Assembly (NCBI RefSeq): GCF_008632335.1
Contig: NZ_VWXX01000008.1
Span: 54,408 to 118,407, forward strand
Direction: 5' to 3'
Origin: Thiohalocapsa marina
GTDB taxonomy: Bacteria > Pseudomonadota > Gammaproteobacteria > Chromatiales > Chromatiaceae
Length of the DNA: 64,000 nucleotides
In this document: positions 1 through 8,399 of the stretch, piece by piece
How positions within the stretch are numbered: the stretch's first letter is position 1
How the letters are laid out: every line of letters starts with the position of its first letter
Notes under the pieces: generated by a model
The model's input: only the letters and a program-made list of their open reading frames with translations
Told to the model about the DNA's origin: nothing
Databases searched by the model: none
Position numbers and translations under genes: made by a program

Positions 1-844
1 AGATTATCACCGCGATGACCGCATCCTGCACCTCAGCGGACAGCCGCAGCGCCGCCGCCACCGCACCGCCAGAGGAGACGCCCGCAAAGATGCCCTCGCG
101 GGCCGCCAGCGCGCGCATGGTGTCCTCGGCCTCCTGCTGCGACACGTCGATGATGCGATCCACCCGCGAGGCGTCGTAGATCTTCGGCAGATAGGCCTCG
201 GGCCAGCGACGGATGCCCGGAATGCTGGCGCCCTCCTGGGGCTGCACGCCGACGATCTGCACCGCCGGGTTCTGCTCCTTCAGGTACCGGCCGGTGCCCA
301 TGATGGTGCCGGTGGTGCCCATGGCGCTGACGAAATGGGTCACCGCCCCGGCGGTGTCGCGCCAGATCTCCGGACCCGTGGTCTCGTAATGGGCCTGCGG
401 ATTGTCCTGGTTGGAGAACTGATCAAGCCGCGTGCCGACACCCTGGGCCTCAAGCGCCAGCGCCAGGTCGATGGCCGCCTCCATGCTGCCTGCCTTCGGT
501 GTCAGCCGGATCTCGGCGCCATAGGCGGCCATGGCCTGGCGACGCTCGACGCTCATGTGCTCCGGCATGATCAGCAGCATGCGGTAGCCCTTGATGGCTG
601 CGGCCATGGCCAGGGCGATGCCGGTGTTGCCGCTGGTGGCCTCGATCAAGGTGTCACCCGGGCGGATCTGGCCGCGGGCCTCCGCCCGGCGGATCATGCT
701 CAGGGCCGCACGGTCCTTGACCGAACCGGCCGGATTGTTGCCTTCCAGCTTGGCCAGGATGCGGTTGCCGGTGTCCCCCGGCAGGCGCTGCAGACGCACT
801 AGCGGGGTGTTGCCGACGAAGTCTTCGATAGTGGGAAAATCCAT
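1..844 (-). CDS. cysM: Cysteine synthase B (O-acetylserine sulfhydrylase), 5' part
   Basis: PLP-dependent enzyme of the cysteine synthase family that makes cysteine from O-acetylserine and sulfide or thiosulfate in the cytoplasm. The translation starts MDFPTIEDFVGNTPLVRL and carries the PLP-lysine motif NNPAGSVKDRAA, the substrate loop TSGNTG and the phosphate-binding GTTGT. The frame is open to the window edge, so roughly 20 C-terminal residues are missing. The NNPAGSVKDR form and short N-terminus favour CysM over CysK, but the two families are close. The start is the ATG at 844. A sulfur-assimilation gene fits a sulfur-oxidiser genome but is not diagnostic. Confidence 0.93.
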   Translation of the reverse strand, partial: MDFPTIEDFVGNTPLVRLQRLPGDTGNRILAKLEGNNPAGSVKDRAALSMIRRAEARGQIRPGDTLIEATSGNTGIALAMAAAIKGYRMLLIMPEHMSVERRQAMAAYGAEIRLTPKAGSMEAAIDLALALEAQGVGTRLDQFSNQDNPQAHYETTGPEIWRDTAGAVTHFVSAMGTTGTIMGTGRYLKEQNPAVQIVGVQPQEGASIPGIRRWPEAYLPKIYDASRVDRIIDVSQQEAEDTMRALAAREGIFAGVSSGGAVAAALRLSAEVQDAVIAVII

Positions 845-962
845 GGCGTCGCGGAGGCTCGTTGGTTCAAATCGCGCGCAGCAGGACTGCGCAATTGGTC
901 ATTGTGCATCAGCCCGGGCCAGCACGGAAGGCGTGCGCGGGCGTACTGCAATTCCAAATTCA

Positions 963-1051
963 AACCGCAGAGGCCCAGAGAACGCAGAGATCAGCCAGCG
1001 TTTTCCTCAGCTTCTCTGGGTGCGCTTTGCGTTCCCTGTGTCTCTGCGGTT
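963..1051. repeat. Imperfect long inverted repeat, CGCAGAG family
   Basis: The left arm begins AACCGCAGAG and contains CAGAGAACGCAGAG. The right arm ends CTCTGCGGTT and is its imperfect reverse complement over about 35-40 bases. The whole could fold into one long hairpin. It lies in the 285-base gene-free gap between cysM and the end of lptG. Open frames through such elements give spurious peptides rich in AQRTQR and LCLCG-type strings, and that is what is seen here. Similar dispersed palindromes occur in many environmental bacterial genomes; the copy number here cannot be told from one window. Confidence 0.75.
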
Positions 1052-1129
1052 AATCAAGCTGCGGCAAAGCGGCAAATTTGAACGTGCTGGCGGGCGTTCC
1101 GATCCAGGCGGGTGATGCCGAGCGTCGAC

Positions 1130-2191
1130 CTAACCGGCACGGCGCAGCAACAACAGGGCGCCGGCGACGAACAACAGCGGCGGCAGCAGCGCGGCCAGCG
1201 CCGGATCGAAGCCGTACAGCAACGCAAAGTAGGCAAAGCTGCGGCTGACCAGGTAAAAGGCGATGCCGATGACGATGCCGAAAAAGATCTTCACGCCCAG
1301 GCCGGAGCTGCGCGCAGAGCCCAGCAGGATCGGCGTCGACACGAAGATCATGGCCAGGATCAGGAACGGATGCACCAGCTTGGCCCACAACGCCACCTGA
1401 TAACGGTCACCGTCCTGTTCGCTCTGCTGCATGTAGCGCACGTAGCGGTACAGCCCCAGCACCGACAGCGCATGGGGCTCGGCGACGATGAGTTTCAGCA
1501 GGTCCGGGTCCAGCAGGGAATTCCAGCCGGCCTCGTCGATACGCTCCACCCGCACACCCTCGGCAGAGACATGGCTGCGCTCGATCCCTTCCAGCATCCA
1601 CATGCCGTCGCGATAGGTCGCCGCACGGGCGTGGGTAGCGGACACCAGTTCGGTGCCGCTGACCCGGTAGATGGAGATGTCGCGCAGCTCCGCGCCCGGC
1701 TTGACCTCGCGGATATTGATGAAGCTGTCGCCGTCCCGGGCCCACAGGCCGCTCTCGGTCAGCTGCATGGTGTCGCCGGTCTTGGCCGCCTGCCGCATGG
1801 TCAGTGCATGGCGCTCCGCCGGGGGCGCCAGCGCCTCGCCCATGGCCACCGCCAGGATCGCCAGCAGCAGGCCGCCGAGCATGGCCCCCAGCACGATGCG
1901 GCCCACCGAGACACCGGCGGCGCGCATCGCCACCAGTTCCGAGCGCCCGGCGAGGGTGCCAAGCCCCACCAGCGCGCCAATCAGGGTCGCGATCGGGAAC
2001 ACCTGGTAGGCGTAGCGCGGCAGGCTCAGGGTGACGAACAGCGCGGCATCGGCAAAGCGGTAGTTGTGGGTGCCGACATGGTCCATCTCGTCGGCGAGCA
2101 GGAAAAAGGCCAGCAACGGCAGCAGCACCGCCAGGGTCAGCAGCGTGCCGCCGATGACGGCACCGGCGAGATAACGATCGAGAATCCTCAC
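1130..2191 (-). CDS. lptG: LPS export ABC transporter permease LptG
   Basis: Inner-membrane permease of the LptB2FG complex that extracts lipopolysaccharide and passes it to LptC-LptA. The protein is about 353 residues, matching the family (about 360). It has N-terminal membrane helices after VRILDRYL, the conserved segment LIGALVGLGTLAGRSELVAMRAAG, a periplasmic beta-jellyroll region (GLWARDGDSFINI) and three C-terminal helices. These features match LptG better than LptF. I chose the GTG at 2191 because it puts RILDRYL at the N-terminus as in homologues; no strong ribosome site is visible. The expected lptF partner is not next to it: pepA diverges 130 bases away. Confidence 0.93.
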   Translation of the reverse strand: MRILDRYLAGAVIGGTLLTLAVLLPLLAFFLLADEMDHVGTHNYRFADAALFVTLSLPRYAYQVFPIATLIGALVGLGTLAGRSELVAMRAAGVSVGRIVLGAMLGGLLLAILAVAMGEALAPPAERHALTMRQAAKTGDTMQLTESGLWARDGDSFINIREVKPGAELRDISIYRVSGTELVSATHARAATYRDGMWMLEGIERSHVSAEGVRVERIDEAGWNSLLDPDLLKLIVAEPHALSVLGLYRYVRYMQQSEQDGDRYQVALWAKLVHPFLILAMIFVSTPILLGSARSSGLGVKIFFGIVIGIAFYLVSRSFAYFALLYGFDPALAALLPPLLFVAGALLLLRRAG

Positions 2192-2321
2192 GGTCGGTAC
2201 GAATCCTGTAGACTCCAAGGCCGCGAAAAGTAACACAGCCGGCCGGCAAGCGGGCCCGTCGTCGCGTCTCGCGCCCGCATCGCCCGCTGCCGCCGCCAGG
2301 CCCCGGCAAACGGAGACCCCC

Positions 2322-3824
2322 ATGCAGTTCGACATCAGAAGCGGCGACATCGCCAAGGCCAAGACCCCCTGTCTGATCCTGGGGGTGTTCGACAAGGGCC
2401 GACTGTCCCCGTCGGCGGCGGCCGTGGACAAGGCAAGCGGCGGCGCCCTGACAGCCCTGCTGGGCAAGGGCGATCTCGGCGACCAGGCCGGCAGCACCCT
2501 GGTGGCCTACGATCTGCCGCAGATCGCCGCCGAGCGCGTGCTGCTGCTGGGCCTGGGCAAGCGCAAGGCGTTCACCCGCGGGGCCTACATCAAGGTGCTG
2601 GACGCGGCGCTGAAACGCCTGGCGGACATGCGTGTCAGTGACGCCTTGTGCGCCATCGCCGACCTGCCCAGGGACATCGACCCCTACCACGGCGCGCGCA
2701 TCGCCCTGCTGCGGGCCGCCCAGGCCGGCTACCGCTACGAGCACACCAAGAAACCCGCCCGTGAGGCGGCGCCGGCCCTGCAGCGCCTGGACCTCTGGCT
2801 GGCGCACAAGAAGGACGCCGACGCCTTTGCCCTGGCCGCCGCCCATGGCCGGGCGATCGGCGCGGGCGTGACGCTGGCCCGCGAGCTCAGCGACCTGCCC
2901 GGCAACATCTGCACACCGACCCATCTGGCCGAGCGCGCCCTGGAACTGGCCGAGCGCTACGACACCCTGAGCACCGAGATCCTGGAAGAGGAAGACATGC
3001 GCCGGCTCGGCATGGGCGCCCTGCTGTCAGTCTCCAGCGGCAGCCGCCAGCCGGCCAAGCTCATCGTCATGCGCCACCGCGGCGCCGGTGCACGCAAGGA
3101 CGCCAAGCCCGTGGTCCTGGTGGGCAAGGGCCTGACCTTCGACGCCGGCGGCATCTCCATCAAGCCGGCCGAGGCGATGGACGAGATGAAATACGACATG
3201 GCCGGCGGCGCCAGCGTCTTCGGCGCGCTGCTGGCGGCCTGCGAGATGCAGCTGCCGCTGGACGTGATCGGCGTGGTGCCGGCATCCGAGAACCTGCCCG
3301 GCGGCGCCGCCAACAAGCCCGGCGACATCGTCACCAGCCTGTCCGGCCAGACCATCGAGATCCTCAACACCGACGCCGAGGGCCGCCTGATCCTGTGCGA
3401 CGCCCTGACCTACGTCGAGCGCTTCGACCCGGCCCTGGTGGTCGACATCGCCACCCTCACCGGGGCCTGCATCGTCGCCCTGGGGCGGCACCCGTCCGGG
3501 CTGTTCACCAACGACGACGACCTGGCCGCGGAGATCACCGCTGCCGGCGAGGACGCCGCCGACCGGGTCTGGCGGCTGCCGCTCTGGGACGACTACCAGA
3601 AGCAGCTCGACTGCAACTTCGCCGACATGGCCAACGTGGGCGGCCGCGACGGCGGCGCCATCACCGCGGCGGCGTTCCTGTCGCGCTACACCAAGGCCTA
3701 CCCCTGGGCGCATCTCGACATCGCCGGTACCGCCTGGCTCACCGGCAAGGAGAAGGGCGCCACCGGCCGACCCGTGCCGCTGCTGAGCGAGCTGCTGATC
3801 CGCCGCTCCGGCGCCGCGGACTGA
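2322..3824 (+). CDS. pepA: Leucyl aminopeptidase (M17, PepA)
   Basis: Cytosolic dimetal aminopeptidase of family M17, 500 residues, which matches E. coli PepA. The catalytic C-terminal domain carries the metal-binding and catalytic signature GKGLTFDAGGISIK near residue 268 and NTDAEGRL near 349. In E. coli PepA also binds DNA in Xer recombination and carAB control; whether that applies here is unknown, although carAB lies 20 kb away. It is followed 34 bases later by holC, the usual gammaproteobacterial order, and is divergent from lptG. Confidence 0.97.
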   Translation: MQFDIRSGDIAKAKTPCLILGVFDKGRLSPSAAAVDKASGGALTALLGKGDLGDQAGSTLVAYDLPQIAAERVLLLGLGKRKAFTRGAYIKVLDAALKRLADMRVSDALCAIADLPRDIDPYHGARIALLRAAQAGYRYEHTKKPAREAAPALQRLDLWLAHKKDADAFALAAAHGRAIGAGVTLARELSDLPGNICTPTHLAERALELAERYDTLSTEILEEEDMRRLGMGALLSVSSGSRQPAKLIVMRHRGAGARKDAKPVVLVGKGLTFDAGGISIKPAEAMDEMKYDMAGGASVFGALLAACEMQLPLDVIGVVPASENLPGGAANKPGDIVTSLSGQTIEILNTDAEGRLILCDALTYVERFDPALVVDIATLTGACIVALGRHPSGLFTNDDDLAAEITAAGEDAADRVWRLPLWDDYQKQLDCNFADMANVGGRDGGAITAAAFLSRYTKAYPWAHLDIAGTAWLTGKEKGATGRPVPLLSELLIRRSGAAD

Positions 3825-3858
3825 CGCACCCGGGATCAGTGGGGAACAGGAGCGGCCG

Positions 3859-4290
3859 GTGACGCGGATCGACTTCTATGTCATCAAGCCCGACGGGCGG
3901 GGCGACCGCTTCGCCCTCACCTGCCGGCTGGTGGAACGGATCTATCCCACCGGCATGCGCATCCTGATCCACTGTCCGGATCCGGAGCAGATGCGGCATC
4001 TGGACCGCCTGCTGTGGACCTATCGGGAAGACAGCTTCCTGCCCCACGGCATCGTCGGCGAAACCGACCCGGCACTCACGCCGATCCTGATCAGCGCCGA
4101 CGGTCAGCCCGCCGACGAGGACCAGGTGCTGATCAACCTGGCGCCGGAAGTGCCGGAGTTCTTCAGCCGTTTCGAGCGGCTGTGCGAGCCCGTGGACAAC
4201 GCCCCCGACAGCCGCGCCGCCGGGCGCCGGCGCTACAGCTACTACCGCGACTGCGGCTACCCGCTGCACCACCACGCGGTGAGCGGCTGA
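3859..4290 (+). CDS. holC: DNA polymerase III chi subunit
   Basis: Clamp-loader accessory subunit that links the polymerase III holoenzyme to SSB. It is 143 residues long, as expected, starting MTRIDFYVI, with the conserved region FALTCRLVERIY and the later segments DRLLWTYREDSFLPH and LINLAPEVPEFFSRF. The C-terminus RYSYYRDCGYPLHHH is family-like. The start is GTG at 3859. It is the second gene of the pepA-holC pair and ends 12 bases from the convergent Hsp70-like gene, with no terminator visible between them. valS, the usual next gene, is absent here. Confidence 0.93.
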   Translation: MTRIDFYVIKPDGRGDRFALTCRLVERIYPTGMRILIHCPDPEQMRHLDRLLWTYREDSFLPHGIVGETDPALTPILISADGQPADEDQVLINLAPEVPEFFSRFERLCEPVDNAPDSRAAGRRRYSYYRDCGYPLHHHAVSG

Positions 4291-4302
4291 GTCGGGCGAA
4301 GC

Positions 4303-6159
4303 CTAGCCCTCCGCCGCAGCGCCGTGGCCGCGGGTGTTGAAGGACACGCGCCACGGCTTGTCGGTGCCGGTGAGGGGGATCGCGGCCAGCTCCAGCGTGC
4401 CCACCTCGGACACCGATGCCTGCAGCCGCACCGGCACCACCTCGCCCCGCTTGCGATTCTCCGCCGGCAGGCTGGTCTGGATCTCCTCCAGCTCTTCCAG
4501 CTCTTCCGCGGACCAGTCCTCCAGCAGCTCGCCCACGCGGTCGTCGCGCCGGACACTGGAGCCGAAGAAGCGGAACCGCACCGGCTCGCCCACCACCAGG
4601 CCGAACTCCTGGGGCGCAGACACCGGCTCGGAGCCCTCCTCGAGGCCGAAGGGCACCACGCACAGGGCCTGCAGCTCCGGCTCCATGCCCGGGATCGCCG
4701 GCATGCTGGGCTCGACGCCGACATAGTAGGAGTGCGACGTGCCGCCGCGGATGCGCACGCCACCGTGCCGGCGGACATAGGAATAGAAGGCGGCGCCCCG
4801 GGCCACGGCCAGGTCCAGGTCCTGTGCCTGCAGCAGCCGTGCCGGTGGCGCATCCTCCCCGCCCAGCCACTGGTTGATGACCTGCAGCACGCGCTCGCGC
4901 AGCACCTCGGCATTGAACACGCCGCCGTTGAACAGTACCGCCGTGGGATGCAGGAAGCTGGCCCAGTGGGCGTGCTCGACGAAGCCCTCCAGATCTTCGG
5001 TGGCGCCGGACTGCTTGCCGAGAAAGGCCGCCAGATGGCGCGTGACGGCAGGATCCTGGGCGAACGGCAGCCCCACCTTGGTGAGCGCGCCACGGGGGCG
5101 CTGGGCCGGTCGGTCCGACACCGCCACCTGCGGGAAGAAGCCCTCGATCAGCGTCTCCTCCACCTCCTCGCGCGTGAGTTCGGTGCGGATGCTGCCGCCG
5201 ATCAGCCGCGCGCCGCGACTGGGCACCACCACCGGCACGCTGTGCTGCGACGCGTCCGTCAGCAGCACCTCCTTGGCATGACGACAGCCGTGGGTCAGGG
5301 CCTGCAGCTGCCAGCGGTCCAGCTCCACGCCGTTGCGCTTGAGCTTCTGCTTGACCACATGGGCCAGGGTCAGGTCCATGTTGTCGCCGCCGAGCAGGAT
5401 GTGTTCGCCGACGGCCACACGGGTCAGTTCCAGCGCACCGTCCTGCTCGGTCACGGCAATCAGCGACAGGTCGGTGGTGCCGCCGCCGACGTCCACCACC
5501 AGGATCACGTCGCCGACCTTGACCTCGTGCCGCCAGCGGCCCTTGCTGTCGTTGACCCAGCTGTACAGGGCCGCCTGGGGCTCCTCAAGCAGCACCAGAT
5601 TGCGGATGCCGACGGCACGGGCCGCTTCCGCCGTCAGCTCGCGGGCGGCGGGGTCGAACGACGCTGGCACAGTCACGGTGACGTCCTGGTCGTCCAGCGG
5701 ATCGAACCCGTGCAGGCCGTCCCAGGCCTCGCGCAGGTGGGTCAGGTAGCCGATGCTGGCGTCGAAGGGCGACACCTGCGGGATCTCTTCCGGCACCTCC
5801 GGCGGCAGGATCGGCGCCTTGCGGTCCACGTCCGGGTGGCACAGCCAGCTCTTGGCGCTGGAGACCAGGCGGATGGGCGTGCTCACCCCCTGCCGGCGCG
5901 CCAACTCACCGACGATGCGCCCCGGGTCAGAGGGCCAGGGCAGGCTCAGGTCCGCCGCATTGAGCTCGTCCGGATGCGGCAGATAGACGAAGGACGGCAG
6001 CACCGGGCGGGACTCCACCGTGCCGGGTTCCACCAGTTGGGGGATCTGCAGCATCTGCTGCTCCACCTCCTCGCCGTCACACTTGCCGATCTCGACGAAG
6101 GCCAGGGCCGAATGGGTCGTGCCCAGGTCGATACCGATGCCGAAACGCGACTCGCTCAC
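4303..6159 (-). CDS. Hsp70 (DnaK)-family protein, specialised paralogue
   Basis: An Hsp70-like ATPase of about 618 residues. The N-terminus has the phosphate-1 motif GIGIDLGTTHSALAF. Connect and phosphate-2 elements follow (VLLEEPQAALYSW, VDVGGGTTDLSLI), and the adenosine region is ILFNGGVFNAE-like. The C-terminus differs from DnaK and lacks its usual substrate-lid signature and acidic tail. The start GTG at 6159 has GGAGG upstream and overlaps the stop of the DUF2760 gene in a GTGA, so the two are likely translated together. Such Hsp70-DUF2760 pairs occur in other proteobacteria; clients are unknown to me. It is not the housekeeping dnaK, since grpE and dnaJ are absent. Confidence 0.88.
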   Translation of the reverse strand: MSESRFGIGIDLGTTHSALAFVEIGKCDGEEVEQQMLQIPQLVEPGTVESRPVLPSFVYLPHPDELNAADLSLPWPSDPGRIVGELARRQGVSTPIRLVSSAKSWLCHPDVDRKAPILPPEVPEEIPQVSPFDASIGYLTHLREAWDGLHGFDPLDDQDVTVTVPASFDPAARELTAEAARAVGIRNLVLLEEPQAALYSWVNDSKGRWRHEVKVGDVILVVDVGGGTTDLSLIAVTEQDGALELTRVAVGEHILLGGDNMDLTLAHVVKQKLKRNGVELDRWQLQALTHGCRHAKEVLLTDASQHSVPVVVPSRGARLIGGSIRTELTREEVEETLIEGFFPQVAVSDRPAQRPRGALTKVGLPFAQDPAVTRHLAAFLGKQSGATEDLEGFVEHAHWASFLHPTAVLFNGGVFNAEVLRERVLQVINQWLGGEDAPPARLLQAQDLDLAVARGAAFYSYVRRHGGVRIRGGTSHSYYVGVEPSMPAIPGMEPELQALCVVPFGLEEGSEPVSAPQEFGLVVGEPVRFRFFGSSVRRDDRVGELLEDWSAEELEELEEIQTSLPAENRKRGEVVPVRLQASVSEVGTLELAAIPLTGTDKPWRVSFNTRGHGAAAEG

Positions 6160-6839
6160 AGCTCTACCTCCGCCGGGGCCAGGATGCGGACATCGCGACT
6201 GCTCGCGACCCGGGGCAGGCGAACCTCCGCCGCACGCCACCCTCGGTGCACCAGCGACCCGCTGAACGGCGGCTCGCCCACCACATTGCCGGTGGGCCGG
6301 ATGGCCGCCGGATCGAATCCCTTCGGCAGGGTGATCCGGGTACCCTCCGCCTCGTCACGCACCGGCGCGATGGTCAGGTTTTCCCGCAGCACCCGCTGGC
6401 AGCCCTGGTGCACTACCCGCGCGGCGGCGCCGATCTCCTGATCGGAGTAGCAGGTGATGTCCTCCTGCAGGAAGTCCACGAAACGGCCTTCGTTCTGCAG
6501 CAATCCCAGCAGCACCAGGGCCGAGTCCGGGGGCCCCTTCTGCAGGACCGCCGCCGGCGGTGGGGGTGTGGGCGTGGCCGGGGCCGCCGGCGTGGGCAGC
6601 GGCGAAGCAGCCGCCGGCGACGCGACCGGCGACGACGCCCCGTCGACGTATATGTCGGTCAGGGTTCGCGCATAGTCCGCGTCTGCCAGCGCGCGGGCGA
6701 AGCTGTAGCTGGCGATGGGCAGTCGACGCAACACGACCCAGGTCTTGCGCGCGGCGATGCCGAGCGCATGACGGGCCGCGCCCAGCGCCTTGCGCACGGG
6801 GATCAACCGTCGCGACGAAGGCGACTGCAAGTCAGGCAT
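6156..6839 (-). CDS. DUF2760 domain protein, partner of the Hsp70-like gene
   Basis: A protein of about 227 residues. The N-terminal 60 residues contain a basic, partly hydrophobic stretch (AARKTWVVLRRLPIASYSFARAL). An Ala/Pro/Ser/Thr-rich linker follows. The conserved DUF2760 block is recognisable by LGLLQNEGRFVDFLQEDI, RVVHQGCQRVL and ITLPKGFDP. The start at 6839 is chosen for the AGAGGAG sequence ahead of it; a longer form from 6875 lacks such a site. The stop overlaps the start of the Hsp70-like gene. Function is not known; a co-chaperone or targeting role is only an inference from the coupling. Confidence 0.82.
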   Translation of the reverse strand: MPDLQSPSSRRLIPVRKALGAARHALGIAARKTWVVLRRLPIASYSFARALADADYARTLTDIYVDGASSPVASPAAASPLPTPAAPATPTPPPPAAVLQKGPPDSALVLLGLLQNEGRFVDFLQEDITCYSDQEIGAAARVVHQGCQRVLRENLTIAPVRDEAEGTRITLPKGFDPAAIRPTGNVVGEPPFSGSLVHRGWRAAEVRLPRVASSRDVRILAPAEVEL

Positions 6840-7080
6840 GGGACCAGGCTCCTCTGACGGCAAAAATTCGGACATTGTAACGGCCGGACCGCGCAGGTGC
6901 ATCGTCACCCGCTGGCGACGCATGGTACCGCGAGGCGGGCGCGGGGTCACACTCGCCGAACCGAGGATTTGCGGCTCCGGTCGGGCCCGGCGCCACCACC
7001 GCGCCGGTGTTCGGCTCGGCCAGGGCCGATCGGTCGGGATATACTCCGTAGCGGTGTTTCCGATCGAGCCCGCAACGACC

Positions 7081-7359
7081 ATGAGGCCTGCAATGCACGA
7101 CCTGCGCCCTTCCGGCGCCCCTGACCACGGCGCCCTGCCCGACCCCTGCGAGCGCGAACGCATGGTGGCCGTGGCCGCCTATTACCTGGCCGAGCAGCGC
7201 GGCTTCGCACCCGGCAGAGAGCAGGACGACTGGTGCAACGCCGAGCAGCAGATCGACGCCATGCTGCGGGACCTGCGCCACCAGGGTATCGATCCGTCGG
7301 GGCTGGGGCACGCCGCGTTGCGCAACGCACTGCGGCTGCGGATCGCATCCGCGGATTGA
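7081..7359 (+). CDS. Small DUF2934 domain protein
   Basis: A protein of 88-92 residues whose centre, AAYYLAEQRGFAPGREQDDWCNAEQQI, fits the DUF2934 pattern (a short helix-turn-helix-like segment with RGF, a Gly, then DW and AE). The C-terminal half is LRHQGIDPSGLGHAALRNALR-like. Starts at 7081 and 7093 are both possible and neither has a clear ribosome site. It is divergent from the DUF2760 gene across 241 bases. A TATACT box at 7040-7045 could serve as its -10, but no good -35 is seen. Function unknown. Confidence 0.72.
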   Translation: MRPAMHDLRPSGAPDHGALPDPCERERMVAVAAYYLAEQRGFAPGREQDDWCNAEQQIDAMLRDLRHQGIDPSGLGHAALRNALRLRIASAD

Positions 7360-7398
7360 GGCGGGCCTGTCGAGGCCGGCGGATTATGCTATCGCAAC

Positions 7399-7427
7399 TT
7401 GGCAAGTGTTCAGGGATATCTTAGTAT
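7399..7427 (+). promoter_or_regulatory. Candidate sigma-70 promoter for the tetraheme/fcc cluster
   Basis: TTGGCA (7399-7404) and TAGTAT (7422-7427) are separated by 17 bases, about 110 bases upstream of the tetraheme cytochrome start. The -35 matches the consensus at five of six positions and the -10 at four of six. This stretch is AT-richer than its surroundings. No operator was recognised. Confidence 0.4.
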
Positions 7428-7535
7428 TCGGTCCCAGTTCGTTGCATAAAAATAACGTATACGACAAGGCGCCAGGCACCAGCGGGCCTGCCACGCCCGG
7501 CCCGACAACCACCGGCCGCCAAAGTGAGGATACGC

Positions 7536-8279
7536 ATGACTGCTGCCAACGGATCGCCTGCCACGCCTGCGCGCGCGCACTCGTCCGGCTCATCGCCCGA
7601 CCGGACCGGGCCCGGAGTCCGGGCAAGCGCCGCGACACGCCACTCCCGCCGAACGGCGGCCGCGCGCCCGCCACAGCGGGGATTCGTCAAGATTGCCGTA
7701 CTCGCACTGGTATTCCTGTTCGGCGTGATCTTCGCCGGCGCCTTCAATGCCGGCCTCGCCTACACCAATCGGATGGAGTTCTGCGTGTCCTGCCACACCA
7801 TGCAGACCAACTACGAGGAGTACAAGGAAAGCCTGCACTACAAGAACCAGTCCGGCGTGCAGGCCACCTGTGCCGACTGCCATGTGCCGAAGGAGTTCGT
7901 CCCCAAGATGATCACCAAGGTGGTGGCCGCCAAGGACGTCTACCACGAGATCATTGGCACCATCGACACCCCGGAGAAATTCGAGGCCCATCGCTGGGAC
8001 ATGGCCTCGCGGGTCTGGGACAAGATGCGCCGAAGCAATTCCCGCGAGTGCCGGACCTGCCACGACCTGGCCAACATGGACCTGTCGGAACAGGGGCGTT
8101 CAGCCCGCAGCCGCCACGCGCGGGCCGAGGAAAAGGGACAGACCTGCATCGACTGCCACTCAGGCATCGTGCATGAAGAGCCCCTGGGTCCACCCCCTTC
8201 GGATCCGCCCAGGGAGCCGTCCACGGCCGCCGGTCACGGTATCGGTGCCGACAGCGCCGGCGCGTCCGGCAACGGCTGA
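7536..8279 (+). CDS. Tetraheme cytochrome c, NapC/NirT family
   Basis: A membrane-anchored periplasmic cytochrome of about 247 residues. After a long low-complexity basic N-terminus comes one membrane helix (FVKIAVLALVFLFGVIFAGAF), then four CXXCH sites: CVSCH near residue 83, CADCH near 112, CRTCH near 172 and CIDCH near 204. The order and spacing fit the NapC/NirT family, which passes electrons between the quinone pool and periplasmic partners. The ATG at 7536 is preceded by GAGGA and is preferred to the GTG at 7524. It heads a co-directed cluster with an ankyrin protein and fccAB, suggesting a link between sulfide oxidation and quinones. The C-terminal tail is Gly/Ala/Ser-rich and hexamer-periodic in DNA (8232-8279). 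Confidence 0.92.
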   Translation: MTAANGSPATPARAHSSGSSPDRTGPGVRASAATRHSRRTAAARPPQRGFVKIAVLALVFLFGVIFAGAFNAGLAYTNRMEFCVSCHTMQTNYEEYKESLHYKNQSGVQATCADCHVPKEFVPKMITKVVAAKDVYHEIIGTIDTPEKFEAHRWDMASRVWDKMRRSNSRECRTCHDLANMDLSEQGRSARSRHARAEEKGQTCIDCHSGIVHEEPLGPPPSDPPREPSTAAGHGIGADSAGASGNG

Positions 8280-8399
8280 GCCATCATGCCCCGCTCGACG
8301 CTGAAACAGGCCTTGTTCAGTATGCCCGCCACTGCGGTCATTATCGGTCACCGGGCGCAGCGGGCGTCCTCACGACACGCCCCCGGGAGCCTCGCCGCC

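Noticed and set aside
862..1053. A short plus-strand reading frame through the palindromic repeat
   Set aside because: The peptide (AEAQRTQR and LCLCG strings) is the typical false product of CGCAGAG repeats and has no ribosome site.
4324..6441. A 705-codon open frame antisense to the Hsp70-like gene
   Set aside because: Low-complexity His/Gln/Leu/Ala composition, no motif, and the opposite strand has full Hsp70 signatures.
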